Positions 9,106 through 16,745 of a stretch of 64,000 bases of DNA are shown here, in pieces (the stretch's first letter is position 1; each line of letters opens with the position of its first letter). This stretch comes from Pseudomonas silvicola (GTDB lineage Bacteria > Pseudomonadota > Gammaproteobacteria > Pseudomonadales > Pseudomonadaceae), in assembly GCF_026651855.1 (NCBI RefSeq), contig NZ_CP093280.1, forward strand, positions 1,094,001-1,158,000, in the 5' to 3' direction. The notes beneath the pieces are model-generated. The model was not told the DNA's origin, ran no database searches, and was given only the letters and a program-made list of their open reading frames with translations. Both the position numbers and the translations under genes were made by a program.

Positions 9106-9662
9106 CAAGGGTTCTCCGCAGCGAGTTGAGCGGTGGGCCACAGGCCCGGCAGGAAGACTTCCGCGACCAGAATGCGCAGGGCGCCACGGTCGAAGCGCGA
9201 ACGTCGGGCCCACAGGCCATCGTGAGCGTGGTCGGCAGGCAGCCAAGTGGCCGGGTACCGGCACACTTCGATGGGCTGGCGCACGAACGCTGGAGTAGTG
9301 AACAGCAGTTCACCCAGCGATCGGTTGCCCAGTGCCGCCAGCGCCAGGCCATCGGCCTCCAGCGCCTGGCGCCCGGCCACGCTGCGGGCGTACACCCAGG
9401 GTATGCCGTGCCCACGCAGGTAGACTTCGCGTACCCAGCCGCTGCTGCCCGGCGCCAGGCCTAGCGAGGCGCATTCATCCTCGCGCAGCACCTGCCATTG
9501 TTCGAGCAGAGGCGTGACGCTGAAATGCCCGTCGGCCAGGCGGGTGAGGCGTCGGGTCAGCGACCCCTGGTCGAACAACCAGTCGCAGGTAAAGGCATCG
9601 GCATCGGTGGGCGCCAGCGCCAGCCAGGCGGGCGCTATGGCAGAGGAAGAGGCGTGGGTCAC
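9105..9662 (-). CDS. ubiC: Chorismate lyase UbiC
   Basis: UbiC converts chorismate to 4-hydroxybenzoate and pyruvate, the first committed step to ubiquinone, and feeds UbiA encoded directly after it. Family segments visible are [36 protein letters not shown] and the terminal [23 protein letters not shown] place the start at the GTG at 9662, which gives 185 residues, the usual Pseudomonas length; the open frame could extend to an ATG at 9710 (201 aa). Confidence 0.93.
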   Translation of the reverse strand: MTHASSSAIAPAWLALAPTDADAFTCDWLFDQGSLTRRLTRLADGHFSVTPLLEQWQVLREDECASLGLAPGSSGWVREVYLRGHGIPWVYARSVAGRQALEADGLALAALGNRSLGELLFTTPAFVRQPIEVCRYPATWLPADHAHDGLWARRSRFDRGALRILVAEVFLPGLWPTAQLAAENP

Positions 9663-9821
9663 GGTCGGCAACGTTCGGCAAGCGGGTTGGCCGGCGAGCT
9701 TAGCATGCATTCAGGCTTGCATCTGTGCACAACCCCCAGTACAAAACCTGTCGAGCCGGTCGACAACGCATCAATCAATGATCGCCCGAGCCAACAGCCT
9801 GAGCATCGAGGACACCGTTAA

Positions 9822-9989
9822 ATGAAAAAGTGGCAATGCGTGGTATGCGGTCTGATCTACAACGAAGCCGATGGCTGGCCGGACGACGGCATCGCGCCGG
9901 GTACCCTTTGGCAAGACGTGCCGGAAGACTGGCTGTGCCCTGACTGCGGCGTGGGCAAGATGGACTTCGAAATGATCGAAATCGCCTGA
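9822..9989 (+). CDS. rubA: Rubredoxin
   Basis: A 55-residue electron carrier with both iron-binding knuckles, CVVCG at the N-terminus and CPDCG near residue 42, and the rubredoxin core [16 protein letters not shown] and VPEDWLCP. It lies 28 bp before the rubredoxin reductase gene on the same strand, and the pair would pass electrons from NADH. Related species often carry two tandem rubredoxins here; only one is visible in this window. Confidence 0.95.
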   Translation: MKKWQCVVCGLIYNEADGWPDDGIAPGTLWQDVPEDWLCPDCGVGKMDFEMIEIA

Positions 9990-10017
9990 TCGAATTTTCA
10001 ACTCAAGGAACGGACAC

Positions 10018-11166
10018 ATGACAGCACCCGTGGTGATCGTAGGCACCGGCCTGGCCGGTTACAACCTGGCTCGAGAGTTTCGCAAGCTGGACGGTGACAC
10101 GCCGTTGTTGCTGATCACCGCCGATGATGGCCGTTCCTATTCCAAGCCGATGCTGTCCACCGGCTTTGGCAAGAACAAGGATGCCGACGGCTTGAGCATG
10201 GCAGAGCCAGGCGCCATGGCTGACCAGCTCAAGGCCGAAATTCGTACCCATACCCGGGTGACGGGTATCGACCCTGGCCACAAGCAGCTGTGGATAGGCG
10301 AGGAGGCGGTGGCCTACCGCGACCTGGTCCTGGCCTGGGGGGCCCAGACGGTGAGCGTGCCCGTGCAGGGCGACGCCAGTGATGCGGTATTCCCCATCAA
10401 CGACCTGGAAGACTACGCCCGCTTTCGAGCCGCCGCGCAAGGCAAGAAACGCGTGCTGTTGCTGGGCGCCGGCCTGATCGGCTGCGAGTTCGCCAATGAC
10501 CTGATCATGGGCGGGTATGAAGTACAGTTGATGGCGCCCTGTGAGCAAGTGATGCCGACCTTGCTGCACCCGGCCGCAGCCGCGGCGCTGCAGGCCGGCC
10601 TGGAAGGCCTGGGTGCGCGTTTCCATCTGGGGCCGGTGCTCAACCGCCTGGAGCGTGTGGGCGAGGGCCTTGACGCTCACCTGTCCGACGGCACGGTACT
10701 GGCCTGCGACCTGGTGGTTTCAGCCATCGGCCTGCGCCCACGCGTGGACCTTGCCGCCGCCGCGGGGCTTGAGACCAACCGAGGCGTGGTGGTGGACCGC
10801 ACCCTCAAGACATCCCATGCCAATATCTACGCCCTGGGCGATTGCGCCGAGGTCGACGGGCTCAACCTGCTGTACGTGATGCCGCTGATGAGCTGTGCCC
10901 GCGCCCTGGCGCAGACCCTGGCAGGCAACCCGACGTCAGTGAGCTACGGCCCCATGCCGATCACGGTCAAGACCCCGGTTTGTCCGCTGGTGGTGTCCCC
11001 CGTTCCCCGCGGCCTTGAGGGTCAGTGGCAGGTGGAAGGGCAGGGTGCGGACGTCAAGGCGCTGTGCCGTGACAAGGGCGGCAACCTGTTGGGATATGCC
11101 CTCACGGGTGCGGCCGTGGCGGACAAGCTGGCACTCAATAAGCAGTTGCCGGCGTTACTGGCGTAA
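10018..11166 (+). CDS. rubB: FAD-dependent rubredoxin reductase (RubB / AlkT-like)
   Basis: A 382-residue pyridine-nucleotide-disulfide oxidoreductase fold with an N-terminal FAD motif ([16 protein letters not shown]), a central NAD motif ([16 protein letters not shown]) and a C-terminal FAD motif ([11 protein letters not shown]). It reduces rubredoxin with NADH. The rubredoxin gene directly upstream supports the assignment. Also called alkT in some Pseudomonas annotations; no alkane hydroxylase is nearby, so the final acceptor is not given by context. Confidence 0.93.
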   Translation: MTAPVVIVGTGLAGYNLAREFRKLDGDTPLLLITADDGRSYSKPMLSTGFGKNKDADGLSMAEPGAMADQLKAEIRTHTRVTGIDPGHKQLWIGEEAVAYRDLVLAWGAQTVSVPVQGDASDAVFPINDLEDYARFRAAAQGKKRVLLLGAGLIGCEFANDLIMGGYEVQLMAPCEQVMPTLLHPAAAAALQAGLEGLGARFHLGPVLNRLERVGEGLDAHLSDGTVLACDLVVSAIGLRPRVDLAAAAGLETNRGVVVDRTLKTSHANIYALGDCAEVDGLNLLYVMPLMSCARALAQTLAGNPTSVSYGPMPITVKTPVCPLVVSPVPRGLEGQWQVEGQGADVKALCRDKGGNLLGYALTGAAVADKLALNKQLPALLA

Positions 11167-11355
11167 ATAACGGTCTTTCTGTCGGAATAACCCGGTTTTT
11201 GCCCCAACAAAGCCGGGGTGGAGACTGGCGCAGCCTCGTGCGCCGTGCCATTCTCACTCCGTCTGCCGCAGCGTAGAGCCTGCGGCGCCTGGTGCCCCGT
11301 TCTGAATGTGCGGCACTGGCATAAAAACAAAAAATCCGTCAAAAGGGGCTTCACT

Positions 11356-11631
11356 ATGCGCAAACCAGAACTGGCCGCTGCTATCGCCGAAAAAGCTGAT
11401 CTGACCAAGGAGCAAGCCAACCGCGTGCTCAACGCGGTGCTGGAAGAAATCACCAACGCCTTGCACCGCAAGGACAGCGTGACCCTGGTGGGCTTCGGCA
11501 CCTTCCTGCAACGCCACCGTGGTGCCCGTACCGGCAAAAACCCGCAGACCGGCGAGCCCGTGAAGATCAAGGCCAGCAACACCGTATCATTCAAGCCTGG
11601 CAAGTTCCTGAAAGACAGCGTCAACCCATAA
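11356..11631 (+). CDS. hupA: DNA-binding protein HU
   Basis: A 91-residue nucleoid protein starting MRKPELAAAIAEKADLTKEQA, with the bacterial HU/IHF signature GFGTFLQRHRGARTGKNPQTGE in the DNA-binding arm. HU bends DNA and compacts the nucleoid. The ATG at 11356 gives the standard HU start; an upstream in-frame start at 11218 adds a tail unlike HU. It ends at a strong terminator. Confidence 0.95.
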   Translation: MRKPELAAAIAEKADLTKEQANRVLNAVLEEITNALHRKDSVTLVGFGTFLQRHRGARTGKNPQTGEPVKIKASNTVSFKPGKFLKDSVNP

Positions 11632-11645
11632 GCGGTGGCGCAAAC

Positions 11646-11677
11646 AGAAAGGGCCCTGAGCGGCCCTTTCTTGTTTT
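11646..11677 (+). terminator. Rho-independent terminator after hupA
   Basis: A 9-bp perfect stem (GAAAGGGCC / GGCCCTTTC) with a 6-base loop is followed by TTGTTTT. It lies about 15 bases after the hupA stop. Confidence 0.9.
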
Positions 11678-11702
11678 CTGGCAGCAGCACCATCGGTGGC
11701 CA

Positions 11703-12041
11703 TCAGATCAACCGGTCATCCTGGTCGTCCACCAGATGATCCAGGCCGCCCAACTCGCCCCGCACCGCATCGCGGGTCTTGAGCTTGGCCAGCGCCGCCT
11801 CGGGCAGGTCGGTGATGCGAATCAGCCCTTTGCTGGTCAACACCTGAATAAGGTCATCGAGTACGCGGACCATCTCCAGGTCGCTCTGGCGCAACTGCTG
11901 CAGGCGCCCCTCGATGGTGCCGCGCGCCAGCCATGCGAGGATGTCAGGGTGGTCTTCAACCAGAAAATCCTCCGCCTCCGGGTAGGATGTCTTGTCGGCG
12001 CGGATGACGTGTCCGAGTGCATTGCGTTGCACGTAGTACAT
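11703..12041 (-). CDS. Conserved hypothetical protein (Pseudomonas 'tryptophan synthase subunit beta like' family)
   Basis: 112 residues from the ATG at 12041 (MYYVQRNALGHVIRADK), acidic, with no membrane segment. Similar small proteins that start MYYVQR are conserved in Pseudomonas and are often mislabelled as tryptophan synthase beta-like; I see no PLP-enzyme motif here, so that name carries no functional meaning. It is convergent with hupA and shares its terminator region. Function unknown. Confidence 0.75.
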   Translation of the reverse strand: MYYVQRNALGHVIRADKTSYPEAEDFLVEDHPDILAWLARGTIEGRLQQLRQSDLEMVRVLDDLIQVLTSKGLIRITDLPEAALAKLKTRDAVRGELGGLDHLVDDQDDRLI

Positions 12042-12144
12042 CGAGGGCCTCCTTGGGATTGGCCAGAACTTCAACAAGCAGCATAGGCCACGCGATCATA
12101 AACAGGCGTCAGAAAAGACCCCAGTTATCGAGCATGCGCCGTTT

Positions 12145-12181
12145 GGCACCTAATTGACTCTCGATACATTAATTAATTGAC
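12145..12181 (+). promoter_or_regulatory. Two tandem FleQ-box-like sequences upstream of bcsE
   Basis: The word TAATTGAC occurs at 12151-12158 and 12174-12181, exactly 23 bp apart. Read as 14-mers (12145-12158 and 12168-12181), each matches the published P. aeruginosa FleQ consensus GTCANTAAATTGAC at 10 of 13 defined positions by my count. FleQ with c-di-GMP is known to control cellulose and other exopolysaccharide operons in Pseudomonas, so the sites make sense ahead of bcsE. They lie about 290-330 bp before the start codon. Confidence 0.45.
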
Positions 12182-12431
12182 GCCCCAGGGGCAGTATCAG
12201 AATAATGGCCGCCGCGCTGTCGAGGTAAACAGAGAGTCCGACGGCCAGTAGGGTTAAAACCCTTGATCTAGAGCGCTTCATGCTGCTTTCAGCAGTCTTC
12301 CGTCGCGAAGCTTCGGCTTTCGTATCGTAGTGCGCCAACCTGTTTGCTCTGCCGCTTACCCGCCTCGGCCTTGGCCGAGCGACGGCTATCGCCGCCAGAC
12401 TAATGACTCCTTTTTGAGACGTATCAGGGTT

Positions 12432-12445
12432 TGCCTGATCAGGCA
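12432..12445. promoter_or_regulatory. Perfect 14-bp palindrome just upstream of bcsE
   Basis: TGCCTGATCAGGCA is a perfect palindrome ending 26 bases before the bcsE GTG start. It could be an operator or a leader hairpin that affects ribosome access. The binding factor is unknown. Confidence 0.4.
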
Positions 12446-12471
12446 CGCCATGGTTCCGGCGGGGGTATGCA

Positions 12472-14013
12472 GTGAGTCAGGTCAGCTTAGCCATTGGTCA
12501 TTTACGTGACGAGCAGATGTATTTGCGCCAGGGCGGCCTTTATTGGGTAGCGGCGGACCTGGCTGGCGACGCGGCGGCACTGGCGAGTCAATGCCTGGCT
12601 TCCATGCCTGCGCAGGCCAAGGCGACACTGCTGTGCTGTGGCCATTCAAGCCAGGCGTTGGCCCAGGCGCTACCGGCCGACCAAGGCCCGGGCGAGCTGA
12701 CACTCTTCGATATCGCGGAACCTGCCATGGGCCTGGCGCTCAAGGCCATGGTGGGAGAACTGACCCGCGCCGTGGCGGCGCCGGGCAACGTGATCGTGCT
12801 GATGCTGCCGGCCAGCGCCTGGCAGAGCGAGGCCGCCCCCGCGCTGCGCCAATGGTGCCAGACGCTGAGTGGGTGGCTGGCGCGGCGCCAGTCCACCTTG
12901 CTGATCATCTGCCACGGCCAGGCGCCCCAGTTGCACGAACGCCTGCTGCGCCTGAACGAAACACTGTCGGGCCTGGCGCAGTTGTACCGTCGCGATGGGG
13001 GTATTCGTTACCAGTTGCACTACTGGCACAGCGAACTGGGGGTATGCAGTGGTCAGGAGCTGGAGTTGGAACTGGGGGAGCAGGGCTTCATCTTGTCCGC
13101 CACCGAGCAAGCCAACCCGCAACTCACGCACACCGACGACCAGCGCATCTACCTGACCCAGCGCTCGGTACTTGAAGGCTCGCCGGCACTGTCTGATCAG
13201 TGGCGCCTGTTCGAAGACCGTGACGACCTGCTGCTTCAGGCGCGTCACGCGCGGGCCGCCAGCGTGATCGTTGCCATCGACAGCAACCAGCAGGTAGAAG
13301 GGCTGGCGCGTCAGCTGCATGAGTTGCGCGAGCGCTGCGGCAGCGGCCTGAAAATCATCGTGCGGGAAGTCGAGCCGTGCCTCCGCTACCGTGACGAGCG
13401 TTTGCTGGTCTCCTGCGGCGCCAACATCACGGTCCCCTATGGCACCACCCTTGCGTATTTCTTCAGCATCATCGATAGCGTACAGGGGCAAACCTGGCGC
13501 CACAGCCGCCAGACCGACTTCCAGTCGCTGTTCGAGCGCCTGCGGCCACCTGCCGAACGCGGCCTGATGATGCCCGCCGAATTTCTCAGCACCGTCACGC
13601 GTATCTACGGCGGTGCCTCAGGCGAAATCAGCCACCAGTTGCTCAAGCTTACCCCGCGTGGCGCGCTGGATATCGAGCAGTACCTGAACCAGATCAGCCT
13701 GCGCCGTTTTGGCGATATTGCCTGCGTGGTAAACGGCGACTTCTACCTGTTCCTGTTTGCCTGCCGCGCCGATGGCCTGGAGCCTGCGTTGGGCAATATC
13801 TGCCGGCTGGCCTGGCGAGACCTGTTCAGCGCATTCCAGATTCTGCCGGGTGTCGATGCCTTGCCCCGGGACATTTTCCTGAGCGCGGCCGAGTTGCCGC
13901 CCAGCTTCCACCTGGCCGAGGAGCGTACTGCCGGCAGTTCCGCCCAGGTGGCCGAACGTGGCGCCTATGCCCCTATGCGTTTCACCCTGCCTATCTCGGA
14001 CGTTTGCCCATGA
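12472..14013 (+). CDS. bcsE: Cellulose biosynthesis protein BcsE (c-di-GMP-binding GIL domain)
   Basis: A 513-residue cytosolic protein with the BcsE architecture. The C-terminal GIL domain has the c-di-GMP-binding RxGD motif at R412-D415 (LRRFGDIACVV), at nearly the same position as in the E. coli protein, and the segment REVEPCLRYRDERLLVSCGAN is typical of the middle domain. BcsE enhances cellulose output and recruits BcsF and BcsG for phosphoethanolamine modification. It starts with GTG at 12472 and its stop overlaps the bcsF start (ATGA). In E. coli bcsEFG is a separate divergent unit; here it opens the single operon. Confidence 0.9.
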   Translation: MSQVSLAIGHLRDEQMYLRQGGLYWVAADLAGDAAALASQCLASMPAQAKATLLCCGHSSQALAQALPADQGPGELTLFDIAEPAMGLALKAMVGELTRAVAAPGNVIVLMLPASAWQSEAAPALRQWCQTLSGWLARRQSTLLIICHGQAPQLHERLLRLNETLSGLAQLYRRDGGIRYQLHYWHSELGVCSGQELELELGEQGFILSATEQANPQLTHTDDQRIYLTQRSVLEGSPALSDQWRLFEDRDDLLLQARHARAASVIVAIDSNQQVEGLARQLHELRERCGSGLKIIVREVEPCLRYRDERLLVSCGANITVPYGTTLAYFFSIIDSVQGQTWRHSRQTDFQSLFERLRPPAERGLMMPAEFLSTVTRIYGGASGEISHQLLKLTPRGALDIEQYLNQISLRRFGDIACVVNGDFYLFLFACRADGLEPALGNICRLAWRDLFSAFQILPGVDALPRDIFLSAAELPPSFHLAEERTAGSSAQVAERGAYAPMRFTLPISDVCP

Positions 14014-14192
14014 ATTTTGCCGAACTGATCCAGGTCATTGGCCTCAGCGCCCTGCTGACCCTTGCCCTGATCGTTGCGCTGACGCGCTTTGGCCGTCACC
14101 TGCTGGCGGTGGTGCAAGCCCTGCTCCCTCCACGTTACCTGAAGCCCAAGGGCGTGCGCCGACGCGCCCCCGCCAAGAGTGAAGCCCCATGA
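14010..14192 (+). CDS. bcsF: Cellulose biosynthesis small membrane protein BcsF
   Basis: A 60-residue protein with one N-terminal transmembrane helix (about 6-33, LIQVIGLSALLTLALIVALTR) and a basic, Pro/Lys/Arg-rich cytoplasmic tail. Position between bcsE and bcsG and the size match BcsF, the membrane partner of BcsE and BcsG. I use the ATG at 14010, which overlaps the bcsE stop; a TTG two codons earlier is also in frame. It overlaps bcsG by ATGA. Confidence 0.88.
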   Translation: MNFAELIQVIGLSALLTLALIVALTRFGRHLLAVVQALLPPRYLKPKGVRRRAPAKSEAP

Positions 14193-15814
14193 GTCAGTTT
14201 GAAGTCATCCAGCCGACGCGTGTACGCGAGTGGCCGGGCCTGGGGCTGTGGAATCTGTATTTCATTCTCAAGTTCGCCTTGCTGTGGGCCGGCTACCTGA
14301 ATGTGCAGGTGTTGCCCAACGTGGTATTCGCGGCGGCATTGCTGGTGCCGTTGCCCCATCGCTACCTGCGCGTGCTGCGCACCGTCATCGCCTTCCCGGT
14401 GGGGGTGGCGCTGCTGTATCAGGATACGTGGCTGCCCCCCTTCAGCCGCCTGCTGGCACAGCCTGGGGTGCTGGACTTCACCGGCGCCTACCTGCTCGAA
14501 TTGATGGGCCGCTTCATTGACTGGAACCTGTGCGCGCTATTGGCGGTGCTGGTGGTGATCTATGCCTTCGCTCGCCATTGGCTGCGCCTGACCACCGTCA
14601 GCGTGCTGGGCCTGGCCTGGCTGGCCAGCGCCAATGTGCTGGCCTTGCACCCCAGCAGCACACCTGCTGTTGCCGCTGGTAGCACAGCGGTGGCGGCGGC
14701 CAGCGCCGGCGAGCCGGACAACGCCACTCTTGAAGCGTACCTGCAGAAGTTCTACACCACCGAAGCAGGTCGCCAGGTTGAATTCAAGCCGTCGACCTCG
14801 GCTGCGCAGCCATTCGACCTGCTGCTGATCAATATCTGCTCCATGGCCTGGGATGACCTTGAGACCGTGGGCCTGCGCGACAACGCGCTGTTCCAGCAGA
14901 TGGACGTGGTGTTCGACAATTTCAACTCGGCCACCTCCTACAGCGGCCCCGCGGCCATTCGCCTGCTGCGCGCCAGTTGCGGCCAGAGCCCCCACAGCAA
15001 ACTCTACGGCACGGCCCCCGAGCAGTGCCTGCTGATGGACGACCTGAAGAAGCTGGGCTTCGCCGATGAGGTGATGCTCAACCATACCGGGCAGTTCGAA
15101 GGCTTCCTGGACGAAGTGCGCTCCCAAGGCGCGCTGCCACCGCCGGCCATCAGCACCAGCAACCTGCCACGGGCCCTGGTGGGCTTCGACGGCACGCCGA
15201 TCCTGCGTGACGGCCAGGTACTGGCCAGTTGGTGGAAACACCGCGTCGACGAGCAGAACGACCGGGTGGCGCTGTTCTACAACACCACCACCCTGCACGA
15301 CGGCAACCGCGCGCTGACCGCCGATGGCGGCACCAAGAGCGCCGACTACAAGCCCCGTGCGCAGGCCCTGATCGACGACCTGACCGGTTTCATCAAGCAG
15401 TTGCAGGCCAGTGGCCGGCGGGTGGTGGTGGTCATCGTTCCCGAGCATGGGGCCGCACTGCACGGCGACCGCATGCAGATTTCCGGCATGCGCGAGATCC
15501 CGAGCCCGTCGATCACCCATGTGCCGGTGGGCATCAAGCTGGTGAACATGGGCAGCAACCCCAGTACCGAGCCGCTGCACGTTACCGCGCCAAGCAGCTT
15601 CCTGGCCCTGTCGGAAATCATCAGCCGGCTGTACACCGCTCAGCCTCAGGGCGAGGGCCTGGCGCCCAGCTGGCAGACGCTGTTGACCGACCTGCCACAG
15701 ACCGCGGCGGTCTCCGAAAACGCTGGCACGGTGGTCGTCGACTACGCCGGTAAACCTTATGTGCGCATCAAGGAGAAAGGCCAATGGCTCCCGTACCCAC
15801 AGCGGTTCAAGTGA
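14189..15814 (+). CDS. bcsG: Cellulose phosphoethanolamine transferase BcsG
   Basis: BcsG transfers phosphoethanolamine from phosphatidylethanolamine to nascent cellulose at the periplasmic face of the inner membrane. The 541-residue protein has several N-terminal membrane segments (about 20-155) and an alkaline-phosphatase-type catalytic domain. By comparison with E. coli BcsG, the nucleophile is S252 (SATSYSGPAAIR) and the zinc ligands C217 (INICSMAW), E419-H420 (VIVPEHGAALHG) and H370 (TLHDGN) are all present, so the enzyme should be active. Its presence implies that the organism makes modified, not plain, cellulose. Confidence 0.95.
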   Translation: MSQFEVIQPTRVREWPGLGLWNLYFILKFALLWAGYLNVQVLPNVVFAAALLVPLPHRYLRVLRTVIAFPVGVALLYQDTWLPPFSRLLAQPGVLDFTGAYLLELMGRFIDWNLCALLAVLVVIYAFARHWLRLTTVSVLGLAWLASANVLALHPSSTPAVAAGSTAVAAASAGEPDNATLEAYLQKFYTTEAGRQVEFKPSTSAAQPFDLLLINICSMAWDDLETVGLRDNALFQQMDVVFDNFNSATSYSGPAAIRLLRASCGQSPHSKLYGTAPEQCLLMDDLKKLGFADEVMLNHTGQFEGFLDEVRSQGALPPPAISTSNLPRALVGFDGTPILRDGQVLASWWKHRVDEQNDRVALFYNTTTLHDGNRALTADGGTKSADYKPRAQALIDDLTGFIKQLQASGRRVVVVIVPEHGAALHGDRMQISGMREIPSPSITHVPVGIKLVNMGSNPSTEPLHVTAPSSFLALSEIISRLYTAQPQGEGLAPSWQTLLTDLPQTAAVSENAGTVVVDYAGKPYVRIKEKGQWLPYPQRFK

Positions 15815-16026
15815 AGGCCAAGGTGCAGTCGCGGGCCGACCGTGCCGACGACATCGCCCGCCTGAAACAGGAACTGGCGCTGCCTGAGCTGGACTACGTG
15901 GATATTTCTGCGCAGTTGGAGCTGCAGAAAGCCCTGCACCGCTGGCCCCTGCTGGCCGAAATGGAGCGCCTGCAACCCAAGGTGCTGGCCCCGGCGCGTC
16001 CCTCGGAGCTGGAGTTGCTGTCGTGA
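15784..16026 (+). CDS. bcsR: Cellulose biosynthesis regulator BcsR
   Basis: An 80-residue soluble protein whose core (LALPELDYVDIS and LHRWPLLAEM) matches E. coli BcsR. BcsR works with BcsQ and BcsE to assemble the synthase complex in enterobacteria. The gene start lies inside the 3' end of bcsG (31-bp overlap) and its end overlaps bcsQ (GTGA). The Pseudomonas protein has about 15 extra residues at each end. Confidence 0.88.
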   Translation: MAPVPTAVQVKAKVQSRADRADDIARLKQELALPELDYVDISAQLELQKALHRWPLLAEMERLQPKVLAPARPSELELLS

Positions 16027-16745
16027 CAGCACTCAGCCTTCGCGGCCTGCGCGGTGGTGTGGGGACCAGTTCGCTGCTGGTGGCCACCGGGCACGCCTTG
16101 CATGACTTGGGCGAGCGCGTGCTGCTGGTCGACATGTGCCCGGAAAACCTGCTGCGCCTGCATTTCAACGTGGAGGTTGGCGAGCGCGGTGGTTGGGCGC
16201 GGGCCATGGTCGATGGGCTCGACTGGAATGCTCAGGCATGGAGTGTGGAGCCAGGCTTGAGCCTGCTGCCGTATGGCCGCCTGAAATGGGCAGAGCAGGA
16301 ACAGATCGAGCAGCGGCTGCGCAACGAGCCCGAGCTATGGCGGCGGCGCCAGGCCAGCCTGGCGGCGCACTTCGACTGGATTCTGTTCGACGTGCCGCTG
16401 CGCCTGCCTGGCCATGCCCGTGTGGGCCCCTGTGCTCTGCGCTTGCAGGTGGTGGAAGCAGATGCCGCCTGCCATGTGCTGTTGCAGCAGCAAGAGGATA
16501 GTAGCGAGCATTTGCTGATCAACCGGTTTGACCCGGCCAGCCAGTTGCAGCGCGATCTGCTGCTGATCTGGCGCAAGCAGTACGGCGAGCGCCTGTTGCC
16601 GCTCAATATTCACCAGGACGAGGCCATGCGTGAAGCCTTGGCCTTCAAGAAGCCGGTGGGCGCCTACGCCCAGGCCAGCCTGGCGGCTCAGGACATCCAG
16701 AGCCTGACTACCTGGTGCCTGACTCGGCGGCTGGAGACCCTATGA
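16023..16745 (+). CDS. bcsQ: MinD/ParA-like ATPase BcsQ of the cellulose synthase complex
   Basis: 240 residues of the SIMIBI ATPase fold. The Walker A region reads RGGVGTSS (10-17), lacking the Lys normal for ParA/MinD P-loops. E. coli BcsQ has a similar RGGVGTTT, so this is a family trait and not decay. VLLVDMCPENLLRLHFN is the switch region and DWILFDVPL the Walker B-like strand. BcsQ is essential for cellulose secretion and for polar location of the complex in E. coli. GTG start overlaps bcsR; the stop overlaps bcsA. Confidence 0.92.
   Translation: MTALSLRGLRGGVGTSSLLVATGHALHDLGERVLLVDMCPENLLRLHFNVEVGERGGWARAMVDGLDWNAQAWSVEPGLSLLPYGRLKWAEQEQIEQRLRNEPELWRRRQASLAAHFDWILFDVPLRLPGHARVGPCALRLQVVEADAACHVLLQQQEDSSEHLLINRFDPASQLQRDLLLIWRKQYGERLLPLNIHQDEAMREALAFKKPVGAYAQASLAAQDIQSLTTWCLTRRLETL

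Larger units (their letters stand above)
12042..12471. other. 430-bp gene-free regulatory region before the cellulose operon
   Basis: This stretch separates the 112-aa hypothetical from bcsE. It contains two FleQ-box-like sequences (12145-12181) and a perfect palindrome (12432-12445). A 98-codon minus-strand open frame (12150-12446) exists, but its composition does not look coding. The long leader suggests that most control of cellulose transcription sits here. Confidence 0.6.

Noticed and set aside
9711-9821. A second tandem rubredoxin gene, as in some relatives
   Set aside because: No CxxCG pair is encoded in this interval; it only holds the promoter region of the single rubredoxin.
11703-12041. 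Tryptophan synthase beta subunit
   Set aside because: The common database name for this family is not backed by any PLP-binding motif or by the length (112 aa).
12144-12160. Possible sigma-54 promoter (TGGCAC followed by TTGA)
   Set aside because: The spacing and the missing GC at -12 do not fit the GG-N10-GC rule.
12150-12446. Minus-strand 98-codon open frame before bcsE, with a hydrophobic C-terminal stretch
   Set aside because: No good ribosome binding site, unlike known small cellulose proteins, and it covers the FleQ-like sites. An internal ATG at 12281 gives a 43-aa hydrophobic peptide that I cannot support.
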